Below, piece by piece: positions 44,209 through 52,240 of a stretch of DNA of 64,000 bases. This stretch comes from Blautia schinkii DSM 10518. GTDB lineage: Bacteria; Bacillota; Clostridia; Lachnospirales; Lachnospiraceae. The position numbers and the translations under genes were made by a program. The notes under the pieces are model-generated. The model saw only the letters and a list, made by a program, of their open reading frames with translations, made no database searches and was not told the DNA's origin. Position 1 is the first letter of the stretch. Every line of letters begins with the position of its first letter. Location of the stretch: positions 1 through 64,000 of the forward strand of contig JNKJ01000024.1 in NCBI GenBank assembly GCA_000702025.1, in the 5' to 3' direction.

Positions 44209-45270
44209 TTACTTGGTTGGAACGAAACTCTCGTTAAATTCCTCTACGTATCCCTCCTGGGAGCCAATCTGCTTTGCTTCTTCCAGGGTAACGATTTCGT
44301 ATTCGTATCCATCCTCGCCCTTAGCAAGCCCTGCTGCTTCAATAATCGGTTTGATTTCCTCGCCTGGTACCTTATAGGTCGGCAGGTACTGATCTCTTGC
44401 CATCTCTTCCCCGTCTGCCAGACGTCTGGCAATTACCATGCCCCAATAACCCAGGCGGCCGTTTCCTACCAGATTTTCAAGGAGATATTCACCGTCTTCC
44501 AGATGTTTGAGTGCATCTGCCTCTCCGTCATTGGAGGATAAGGTGATTTCTTTTCCGGAGTTTGCAACCGCACGGTATACGCCATAGCTCATACCATCTG
44601 CAATCACATGAATATGAAGTAAATCACTGTTGGCACGAATTAAATCCTCTGCTTTCTGCATAGAAGTGGTGGCATCCCACATACCCTGCTCGGTTACAAG
44701 CCTTAAGTTCGGATATCCTTCCATACCCTTTTCAAAGCCTTCCTGACGTTTCTCAGATACAAGATTTCCGGCTGAGCCGACGATCAGTCCGACAGTTCCT
44801 TCTTTATCCTTATAGTATTCGCCAACTGCCTTCGCTGCAAATTCAGCATCCACAAGATCTGGATACACCAGGTTGTAGTTTTCTTTACCCTCTACCTTAC
44901 TGCCCGCGGTAAGAACGATCACGCCTGCATCTGTAGCCTCATCAACAACGGAGATAATCCCGTCCACGTCCACGGAATCAATCCATACAGCATCTACACC
45001 CTGTTGGATAAATCCGCGAATAACATCAATCTGGGTGTCCAGGTCACCGTCACAGGCTTTCCAGATAAGCTCCATGTTATAATCCTCCGCTGCCTTATCC
45101 GCGCCTTCCTTGATAGCCGCCAGACCTGCGTCAGTGAGGTTAATACAGGACATACCTACTGTAATCTTTTCACTTTCTGCCGCCCAGGTCACGGTACTCA
45201 TACCCACCAGACTTGCCGCTGCCATTGCTGTGCTTAACACAACCGCCAATACACGTTTTCTTAACTTCAT
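44209..45270 (-). CDS. Sugar-binding protein of ABC importer (RbsB-like)
   Basis: A 353-aa type I periplasmic-binding fold protein: IRGFIQQGVDAVWIDSVD, then VGLIVGSAGNL and VIADGMSYGVYRA as hinge and ligand regions. The signal peptide (about 1-31) ends in a TWAAE site of signal-peptidase I type and lacks a lipobox Cys, unusual for a Gram-positive binding protein, which is normally a lipoprotein. Second of the operon's transport genes after the free permease; followed by an attenuator-like hairpin. Confidence 0.85.
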   Translation of the reverse strand: MKLRKRVLAVVLSTAMAAASLVGMSTVTWAAESEKITVGMSCINLTDAGLAAIKEGADKAAEDYNMELIWKACDGDLDTQIDVIRGFIQQGVDAVWIDSVDVDGIISVVDEATDAGVIVLTAGSKVEGKENYNLVYPDLVDAEFAAKAVGEYYKDKEGTVGLIVGSAGNLVSEKRQEGFEKGMEGYPNLRLVTEQGMWDATTSMQKAEDLIRANSDLLHIHVIADGMSYGVYRAVANSGKEITLSSNDGEADALKHLEDGEYLLENLVGNGRLGYWGMVIARRLADGEEMARDQYLPTYKVPGEEIKPIIEAAGLAKGEDGYEYEIVTLEEAKQIGSQEGYVEEFNESFVPTK

Positions 45271-45308
45271 TCTCTTTTCCTCCTTTATTTATGTTATTTT
45301 TATATAAC

Positions 45309-46280
45309 TCATTCTTTTTTTGCCCGGTTTATCAGGGCATCAAAGATAACCGCAAAAATGATAATCAATCCTTTTACAGCGTCCTGCGCAATGACCGGCA
45401 CATTTAAGAAAGTCAAAGCATTGATGATTACGCCGATAATCAATACACCGATAATCGTACCGCCAATGGTTCCTTTTCCGCCCATTGTACTGGTACCGCC
45501 GATAACTGCTGCCGCGATGGCGTCCATCATTGCGCCCTCACCCAGGTTCGGTGATATCTGTCCCACACGGCATACAGTAACCAGTGCTGCAACAGAAATA
45601 CAGATACCATCAAACACATAAACCTTTGTCTCTTCCTTTTTTACATTGATTCCGGAATACTCCGCCGCCTCCTTATTTCCCCCTAATGCGTACACGGCAA
45701 TGCCCATCTTTGTACGATAAAGAAGAGTAGCTGCAATCACACACATCAACGCAAATATCACAACAGGCATGGGCAGGAATCCCAGCACCCTCCCACTCCC
45801 GATAAAGATCGTTGCCGGATGGTTCAGAAACATAATCTTCCCCTCCGAAGCAAAAAGTGTGACTCCCTTAGCTATGGACATCATAGCCAATGTGGCTACA
45901 AAAGGAAGAAGCTTCATCCTGGTGATCAAAAATCCATTGATTCCGCCTAAGACAACCCCAAGCAGCAGGCACATGAGTAAAAGTACCAGAAAGTTTTCTC
46001 CTGTTGTAATATGTACCACACTTGCCACCACTGCAATCATCGTCAGACCATTGCCGCAGGCCAGGTCAATTCCTCCTGTCATCAGAACAAAGGTCGCGCC
46101 CAGTGCTAGTATGCCTTTAGCTGAATTCTGTGCGAGAATTCCCAGTAAATTGTCCGCAGTAAGGAAGGCCGGATTAACAATGGAAGCAACTGCCATCAGG
46201 ATGATTAGAATCAGTATACTGATGAGCCGGTTATAGGATATATGGAATTTCTGTAATGCATTTTTCACTGTTTTTCCCAT
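45309..46280 (-). CDS. Sugar ABC transporter permease (RbsC-like)
   Basis: A 323-aa permease with about ten membrane segments. Family motifs: GGIDLACGNG (near 70), KLLPFVATLAMMS, and AAVIGGTSTMGGKGT. It is a stand-alone counterpart of the N-terminal half of the fused gene at 41572-44133. It follows the Gfo/Idh gene by 27 bases and precedes the binding protein. Confidence 0.88.
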   Translation of the reverse strand: MGKTVKNALQKFHISYNRLISILILIILMAVASIVNPAFLTADNLLGILAQNSAKGILALGATFVLMTGGIDLACGNGLTMIAVVASVVHITTGENFLVLLLMCLLLGVVLGGINGFLITRMKLLPFVATLAMMSIAKGVTLFASEGKIMFLNHPATIFIGSGRVLGFLPMPVVIFALMCVIAATLLYRTKMGIAVYALGGNKEAAEYSGINVKKEETKVYVFDGICISVAALVTVCRVGQISPNLGEGAMMDAIAAAVIGGTSTMGGKGTIGGTIIGVLIIGVIINALTFLNVPVIAQDAVKGLIIIFAVIFDALINRAKKE

Positions 46281-46307
46281 CTTCTCCCTTAGCTCCTTTT
46301 CATATTT

Positions 46308-47324
46308 TCAGCGTTTGATTTCCACCGGCATTCCTGTTTCCAAGGATTTAAAGCAGGCATCTATGGTTCTCACTGCTTCCACAGCCCGGTTATTGTCTAC
46401 CGCGTAAGGTTCTCCGCTCAAAGTATTTGTGACGAAATGAGAGATCTCCTCCCGCAGTTTGCCATGTACATGTCCATAATATTCAGGCCAATAGGTAAGT
46501 TCAGGATATTCCACCGGTTTGTCGTTGCGGTAGATGGATAAGCCTTGATCTTTGATGTCGATGTAACTTACCCCTTCGGTTCCCACCACCTCCGCATAGG
46601 CCACAAAGTCAAGAGAACCGTCCGGAAGTGCCCAACACAGCTGGATACTGGCAACAATTCCGTTATCGAACGTAATCGTATTAAATACCGTATCCTTGCC
46701 GTTATATTTTTTATTCTTTTTGCCTACCCATTGGGAATAAACCTTTACCGGCTTTGCCGGCTCCGCGAAGGTAAGCATGGCCTCGAAGTCATGGACTCCC
46801 ATATAATGGAACATGGATATCTTTCCGTTTAAGCGCTTCACTGTACCGTTGGTGGAGGAGCGTTTCAGATACATCGAAATCACATCACCCAATTCCCCAC
46901 GCTTGATAGCTTCTGCGGTATACTGATATCTTCCATCCCATTTGAGTACATGCCCCACCATGAGCCGTACCTTATTCTCTTCTGCAAGCCTGAGAATTTC
47001 CAACGCCTCCTCAGTATTTCTTGCTATGGGCTTCTCAACAAGAATGTGTTTTCCTGCCTTGGCAACAGGCTTTACTGCGTCTAAATGATAAGTCTCCGAT
47101 ACGGCAATGGATACCGCATCAATTTCCTCTGATTCAAGCATGGTTTCAATGTCATTGTAGCCTGCGCACCCCAATTTTGAGGAAAGACGTTTTGCAGCTT
47201 CCTCATTCACATCACAGACTGCAGCCAACTGCGCATTTGGCAATTGATTGATGATATCTGCGTGCTTTTCCCCAAAATAACCGCAGCCCACCACTGCCAT
47301 ACGCAGTACCTGTCCTTTGTTCAT
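46308..47324 (-). CDS. Gfo/Idh/MocA-family oxidoreductase
   Basis: A 338-aa NAD(P)-dependent sugar dehydrogenase family member. Start chosen at 47324 (MNKGQVLRMAVVGCGYFG) with AGGAGAAGG; the track-like upstream start lacks a site. The Rossmann motif VVGCGYFGEKHA and the EKP motif (HILVEKPIA) are present; HDFEAM-type His is in the C-terminal domain (GVHDFEAML). Exact substrate unknown; as first gene of the amino-sugar operon it may oxidise or isomerise the imported sugar or derivative. Confidence 0.85.
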   Translation of the reverse strand: MNKGQVLRMAVVGCGYFGEKHADIINQLPNAQLAAVCDVNEEAAKRLSSKLGCAGYNDIETMLESEEIDAVSIAVSETYHLDAVKPVAKAGKHILVEKPIARNTEEALEILRLAEENKVRLMVGHVLKWDGRYQYTAEAIKRGELGDVISMYLKRSSTNGTVKRLNGKISMFHYMGVHDFEAMLTFAEPAKPVKVYSQWVGKKNKKYNGKDTVFNTITFDNGIVASIQLCWALPDGSLDFVAYAEVVGTEGVSYIDIKDQGLSIYRNDKPVEYPELTYWPEYYGHVHGKLREEISHFVTNTLSGEPYAVDNNRAVEAVRTIDACFKSLETGMPVEIKR

Positions 47325-47567
47325 AATACCTTCTCCTTTCTTGATCACAGTTGTTTGTCATCTCTGTAAATCCATCATATAAAAAACTGTAAGTTTTGTA
47401 TTTGCATTTTTTTAAGAGGATGTTACACATATTTATTTGCTAATTTGATTATTATCCTCTTTTATTTTGCATTATTTATGAACTATGTATATTAAATCAG
47501 TTTAATCATTGTCTAATTTTCTTATTTTTTGTATAAATTGCTGACTTTCCACTGTTTTTTGACCCCC
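47325..47567. other. Divergent intergenic control region of the sugar operon
   Basis: AT-rich spacer between the Gfo/Idh gene (minus) and the AraC regulator (plus). A TATGAT box facing the minus strand occurs near 47378-47383 without a good -35. No ORF or RNA fold is recognised. It probably contains AraC operator sites, which I cannot define. Confidence 0.45.
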
Positions 47568-47596
47568 TTGATATAACACACTATTTTTGCTATAAT
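47568..47596 (+). promoter_or_regulatory. Promoter of the AraC regulator
   Basis: TTGATA (47568-47573), a 17-base spacer and TATAAT (47591-47596), about 97 bases before the GTG start. Confidence 0.7.
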
Positions 47597-47693
47597 TTGC
47601 AAAATTTATAAATGACAATTAGGAGCCCATATTTTACTCCTGATATCAGTACCTCATTTTTTTAATAAGGCAACTATAAAAAGGAGGATTCCT

Positions 47694-48866
47694 GTGATTC
47701 AAAACCTCAATCCTTTGACATTTTCAAAATACGGACAGATTTTTACAGCAAAAGAATATGCACAGATGAAGACAGAATCCTCTAAAACACGCCGATTCCT
47801 AAAAGCATCCCCTCTCTTCTATACAGGAGAAAATCATCTGTTTCTGGATGTAGTGGAATTTCCAACAATCCTCATGATTATGTACGACCAGTGCGCCCTT
47901 ACCGCTCAGGATTACGATATCTATTTACTGGACAAACCAATCCGTCTGCAGCCAAGTGTTTATTTCCGCATTATCCCAATGCATGACTGCTGCTCTGTCG
48001 AATTTTACCCGGCTTCGGTTCCACTGGACCAATATTTCTATGCGGTCCCTGACCATATAGCAGTAGAATATAAAATTGATGTGCCCAAAATTTATGTTGC
48101 CTTTTACCAAGAAAAAGAAAAGGGATTTTACTTTAAAGGAGAACACCACCCCTGCTGGGAGCTTGCATATGTGGATATTGGGGAAATGTATAGTGTGGTC
48201 AATAATCAGAAATCTATGGTGCGGCAGGGAGAACTCGTGTTTTATGGTCCTAATCAGCACCATATCCAATATGCTGGGAAGAATATTTCTGTCAACTTTT
48301 TCTCCATGACCTTTGATTTGGATTTAGAAAAGGAATCTTCAAAATTTCTGCTCAATCAGAAATTTCAGATTTCCCGCTCTCACGCCGCCCTCCTGGATAA
48401 AATTATCCGTGAATCAACAGACGCCGAGCTATATGCAGCAGATATGATGTGCTGTTATCTGAAGGAATTTATGATACTTCTGCTGCGCACACTGGACAGT
48501 CATCCCGGAATCCACATGCCGGACAGTACATTAAAGCAAAATTCCGAAGAAAATATGATTGAAGAGGTTTGTAATTATGTGGAGGAGAATATTTTTTCGC
48601 CTATCAGTGTAGCTGATATTGCCCAACATGTGAATCTGAGTGCTCCTTATCTCTCTTCCCTATTTCACAAGCGTAAGGGAGTGAGACTGATTGAGTATAT
48701 CACTCATAAGAAGTTAGAAAAGAGTAAAGAAATGATACGCAGCGGACAATATACCATCACCCAGATTGCTGAAATGCTGGGGTATTCCTCTCTGCACTAT
48801 TTTTCCAGAGTATTTAAGGCAAACTACAATATTTCCCCGTCTGAGTATGCCAAGGCACTGCGTTAA
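47694..48866 (+). CDS. AraC-family regulator of the divergent amino-sugar operon
   Basis: A 390-aa regulator starting at GTG with AAGGAGG 6 bases upstream. The C-terminal 100 residues form the double helix-turn-helix (ISVADIAQHVNLSAPYLSSL, then YTITQIAEMLGYSSLHYFSR). The N-terminal part (about 1-270) has a cupin-like central stretch (GELVFYGPNQHHIQYAGKN) suited to sugar binding. Divergent orientation next to the sugar operon suggests it activates that operon. A strong terminator follows. Confidence 0.88.
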   Translation: MIQNLNPLTFSKYGQIFTAKEYAQMKTESSKTRRFLKASPLFYTGENHLFLDVVEFPTILMIMYDQCALTAQDYDIYLLDKPIRLQPSVYFRIIPMHDCCSVEFYPASVPLDQYFYAVPDHIAVEYKIDVPKIYVAFYQEKEKGFYFKGEHHPCWELAYVDIGEMYSVVNNQKSMVRQGELVFYGPNQHHIQYAGKNISVNFFSMTFDLDLEKESSKFLLNQKFQISRSHAALLDKIIRESTDAELYAADMMCCYLKEFMILLLRTLDSHPGIHMPDSTLKQNSEENMIEEVCNYVEENIFSPISVADIAQHVNLSAPYLSSLFHKRKGVRLIEYITHKKLEKSKEMIRSGQYTITQIAEMLGYSSLHYFSRVFKANYNISPSEYAKALR

Positions 48867-48889
48867 AATTGTGCATCTCTCTGGTACAA

Positions 48890-48939
48890 AAAAACAGGTA
48901 TCCGCAATCCAAATAATCAGATTGCAGATACCTGTTTTT
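48890..48939. terminator. Bidirectional terminator between araC-type gene and superoxide reductase gene
   Basis: ACAGGTATCCGCAATC pairs with GATTGCAGATACCTGT (one mismatch) at 48894-48935, with A-run before and T-run after. It serves both converging genes. Confidence 0.88.
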
Positions 48940-49327
48940 AGTCAATTTTTGTTTTCCAGAAGCCATGAAGGTTGCAGTACGCATAGGCAGCCACCGGTCT
49001 GTCACCTTCCACAAGTGCAAAGCAGGCTTTCGGCTCGCTGTCTGCCTTAAGCTCCACATGCTGAAAGCCTTTTTCCGTCTCCAGGCAGATAAAGGTGATG
49101 CTGTGCTCTTCGGACATTGGGTGTGCGACACTTCCCACACTCACAGTGACCAGATTTCCTGTGTGCTCTGCAACCGGCAGATGCTTTTCTGTGGCGCCTT
49201 CGCTGGTATTCGGGGTAAGCTCCTTCAATTCCTTTCCGCAACAGGAAAAGCATGCCTGAGGTTTGGAATGGAGCACTTCGATGATTGTGTCAAAATCCTC
49301 ACCTGCATAAAAACGTGGTTCGCTCAT
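48938..49327 (-). CDS. Desulfoferrodoxin-family (superoxide reductase) protein
   Basis: A 129-aa protein; the ATG at 49327 follows TGGAGGATT. It has an N-terminal CFSCCGKEL segment (small Cys-containing region, not a full desulforedoxin site) and the SOR iron centre: EKHLPVAE, VAHPMSEEHSI and the C-terminal YCNLHGFWK supply the His4-Cys site. It would reduce superoxide to peroxide using reduced rubredoxin, an oxygen defence of anaerobes. Monocistronic. Confidence 0.88.
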   Translation of the reverse strand: MSEPRFYAGEDFDTIIEVLHSKPQACFSCCGKELKELTPNTSEGATEKHLPVAEHTGNLVTVSVGSVAHPMSEEHSITFICLETEKGFQHVELKADSEPKACFALVEGDRPVAAYAYCNLHGFWKTKID

Positions 49328-49453
49328 ATTGAATCCTCCAGTCTTTTTGTGTTTTATATGAGCATAGCTTTCCCTATTCATTACAATTTATTTATATTTT
49401 CGTTTTTTTCTGCTTTCAGACTTTCAAATACTTTTTGCGCTATAGTCAAACTG

Positions 49454-49482
49454 TTGTCAGAAAGCTGCGAATCTGCTAATAT
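49454..49482 (+). promoter_or_regulatory. Promoter of the YesN/YesM operon
   Basis: TTGTCA (49454-49459), 17-base spacer, TAATAT (49477-49482), about 45 bases before the response-regulator start. Confidence 0.65.
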
Positions 49483-49525
49483 ATATACCAGTAACCCGGC
49501 TAAACAAAAGATAATGGGGGCAATC

Positions 49526-51154
49526 ATGTATAAGGTATTAATAGTTGACGATGAGATCTATGTGGTAGCTTTAATCCAAAAACTAATTGATTGGGAAAAG
49601 TTCGATATGCGTGTAGAAGCTACGGCAAATGATGGGATTACGGCTCTGGAGCTGGTCAAGGAGATAAAACCGGATCTCGTGATCGTGGATGTGCGTATGC
49701 CTGGATATGACGGTATATCCTTTATGGATAAGGTCAGAGAATTTAATGAGAACGTAAGATTTATTGTAATCAGCGGACATAAACAGTTTGACTATGCCCG
49801 CGGGGCCATGCGCAATAATGTAGAGGATTATCTTTTAAAGCCTATCAATAAGGAAGAATTAGAGAGTGTCATTGGCCAGGTCCATGATAAATTAATCATG
49901 AACCAGAAAAAGGAAACCCATATCAAAGAGATGAAAGAAGAATTGGACACAAGCAAAAGACGTATCCGCGAATCCTTGATCAAAGAACTGCAAAGGGAAG
50001 GCAGTGAAGAGTTTTCACTTAGTTTGGATAAGCTTAACGAGCATTACCTGGTAAACCTGCAGGAAGGGAACTATCAGATGTGCATGTTAATCTTGGATGC
50101 ACCTGTGAAATTTGACACTTCTGCAGACAGGGATTTGTTATTTTATAAGATTCAGGACAGACTTGCAGGGGAACTAAGGAGATTTTGTCTTGAGGTTATT
50201 GATATGGAGCAGGAAAATATCATCTTCTATCTCCTTAACTACAAAAATGGAACCCAGGAAAAAATCAGCAGCATGCTGCATCAATTGATGCGTGAATACC
50301 GGGGGCAGATTCAGAAGTTCGGGCAGGTCAGTCTTACCGTTTGTACCGGGACTGTATATGAAAGCTTTGACCAACTTGGCAGCGCCATCCCCGAGCTGTG
50401 CCGTCTGGCGGCGTCTCGGTGTGCATTAAGCGAATTGAGAGTTATAGAACCCGGTGATATAAAAACCGAAGGAAATATTCTTCCCGCAATCTGGGAGTTT
50501 GGTGAAGAAAAACTGCGAAAAGCGTTGACAGAACTAAATGTTGAGGAGTTGTTACATTGCATTCGGGAAATGTTTTCCAGGGCATTCTACGGGATTGAGG
50601 AAGACTCCCTTCTTTATTACAGACTGTATCTGGAGCTTTGTGCAGAGATATATAACTATTTTTCTAATATAGGAATGCTTCAGGAAAGTGAGAAAGAATT
50701 TAATCAGCGCATGTCTAAATGTTTCCTGCAGACATCAAACGTAAGATTATATGGAAAACTTCTGTGCGATGAGGTCCAACGTCTGATTAATGAGAATCAG
50801 CTGTCTGAAGTCAGCCAGGCAACTCCTACGATTCGTATTGTAAAAAGGTACATTACAGAGCACTATATGGAGGAAATCTCACTAAGCACAGCGGCACAAG
50901 TCGTAAATTTATCACCTGTTTACTTAAGCCGTCTTTTTAAAAAGGAGGAAGGCATCAATTTTCTTGATTATGTAAACCAATACAGGATTGAAGTCGCAAA
51001 AAAATTCTTAAGCGATATCAATTATAATGTTCTGGAAGCAGCCGATCTTTCTGGTTTTAAAAACACACGGTATTTTTCAAAAATATTTAAAAAAGCAGTG
51101 GGAATCACTCCATCAGAATACAGGAAACGTCATCTTGGGAAAGAGAGAGGTTAG
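49526..51154 (+). CDS. YesN-type response regulator (receiver plus AraC helix-turn-helix)
   Basis: A 542-aa regulator starting MYKVLIVDDE (ATG at 49526 after GGGGG). The receiver domain (about 1-120) has D8/D9 and phospho-acceptor D55 (VIVDVRMPGYDG). A central unassigned region (about 150-420) is followed by an AraC-type DNA-binding domain (about 440-540: ISLSTAAQVVNLSPVYLSRLF). It is 9 bases upstream of its YesM-like kinase and probably controls the transporter operon at 53.8 kb (inference). Confidence 0.9.
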   Translation: MYKVLIVDDEIYVVALIQKLIDWEKFDMRVEATANDGITALELVKEIKPDLVIVDVRMPGYDGISFMDKVREFNENVRFIVISGHKQFDYARGAMRNNVEDYLLKPINKEELESVIGQVHDKLIMNQKKETHIKEMKEELDTSKRRIRESLIKELQREGSEEFSLSLDKLNEHYLVNLQEGNYQMCMLILDAPVKFDTSADRDLLFYKIQDRLAGELRRFCLEVIDMEQENIIFYLLNYKNGTQEKISSMLHQLMREYRGQIQKFGQVSLTVCTGTVYESFDQLGSAIPELCRLAASRCALSELRVIEPGDIKTEGNILPAIWEFGEEKLRKALTELNVEELLHCIREMFSRAFYGIEEDSLLYYRLYLELCAEIYNYFSNIGMLQESEKEFNQRMSKCFLQTSNVRLYGKLLCDEVQRLINENQLSEVSQATPTIRIVKRYITEHYMEEISLSTAAQVVNLSPVYLSRLFKKEEGINFLDYVNQYRIEVAKKFLSDINYNVLEAADLSGFKNTRYFSKIFKKAVGITPSEYRKRHLGKERG

Positions 51155-51163
51155 GGTGGTTTT

Positions 51164-52231
51164 ATGAGACAAAGGAGGTTTTCCGGAAAACTTTCAGGTA
51201 ACCGTGTGGCTCTGGTTCTGCTTGGGAATCTGGTTGTAATAGCTTGTGTATATTTATTTTTCGGATGGATTTTAGGGGTACGCAGGGCGGATATGGCAAA
51301 TAGTATTCCCTCGGGTTGTTTTACATACCGTGAAGCAGCACTGTGTCTTGTTTTTTCGGCAATCATCAATGGCGTGGCTAATTATAAGCTTATCATCCGT
51401 CCTCTATGGGATGTCGAAGAATCTGTACGCAGTTACCAAGATATTCTGGTCGATGACGAGTTCTTTGCTGTCCCCAAGGAATTGGAAAGCGGCGATATTA
51501 AGACCGCAATCCAGTATCTTCTGAAGCAGCAGAAACTTGCCCATGAAAAAGAAAGAATTGAGGAAAAGCAAAGGAAACGCACAGAATTATATGCTCTACA
51601 AACCCAGATTGACCCACACTTTTTATATAACGCTCTTGATTCTATACGAGGTTATGCTCTTCTCCATGATATGGAGGAGATTTCCGATATTACAGAGGCT
51701 TTGTCCAGGGTATTTCGAAACATGATTTCAGACAAGCATGAACTCCTTCCCCTTCGACAGGAGGCTGATAATATCAGGAATTATATGAAAATCCAGCAGT
51801 TTCGGTTCAACAATAAATTCTCTTATAGTTGTGAGATTGGAGAAGAGCTTCTGGATAAATACATGATTCCACGAATGGTACTGCAGCCCTTGGTAGAAAA
51901 CGCAATCATGCATGGCCTGGAACGGAAAATGGAAGGTGGATGGGTGAAAGTGCGGGCCTATACCACAGAAAGAAGATTTGTCCTGACCGTCACGGACAAT
52001 GGTGTTGGTATCAGCGAAGAACGTCAGGCATTCCTCAACGAGGCTATGACCCAGGAACCTAGAAGGTATGAGATGAATGTTGATTCCAATCATGTGGGAA
52101 TCGCCCTCATTAATATCAACCGCAGGATTAAGTTGAATTTTGGCAAGCAGTATGGTATCTCTCTCTCCAGCACACCCAATGTAAGAACCACCACCGAAGT
52201 GGTGCTGCCACTTTTACTGAACAAAAAATAG
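51164..52231 (+). CDS. YesM-type sensor histidine kinase lacking an extracellular sensor domain
   Basis: A 355-aa kinase. Two membrane helices (about 14-38 and 55-74) are joined by only about 17 residues, so the Cache-type extracellular sensor usual in YesM kinases is absent. A short HAMP-like segment (about 78-125) leads to the His_kinase domain with H152 (IDPHFLYNALDS) and a HATPase (VENAIMHGLERK, TDNGVGIS). The signal must therefore reach it within the membrane or cytoplasm. It lies 9 bases before a degenerate ABC ATPase gene, a strong clue for transporter-mediated sensing (inference). Confidence 0.88.
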   Translation: MRQRRFSGKLSGNRVALVLLGNLVVIACVYLFFGWILGVRRADMANSIPSGCFTYREAALCLVFSAIINGVANYKLIIRPLWDVEESVRSYQDILVDDEFFAVPKELESGDIKTAIQYLLKQQKLAHEKERIEEKQRKRTELYALQTQIDPHFLYNALDSIRGYALLHDMEEISDITEALSRVFRNMISDKHELLPLRQEADNIRNYMKIQQFRFNNKFSYSCEIGEELLDKYMIPRMVLQPLVENAIMHGLERKMEGGWVKVRAYTTERRFVLTVTDNGVGISEERQAFLNEAMTQEPRRYEMNVDSNHVGIALININRRIKLNFGKQYGISLSSTPNVRTTTEVVLPLLLNKK

Positions 52232-52240
52232 GGGACACAA

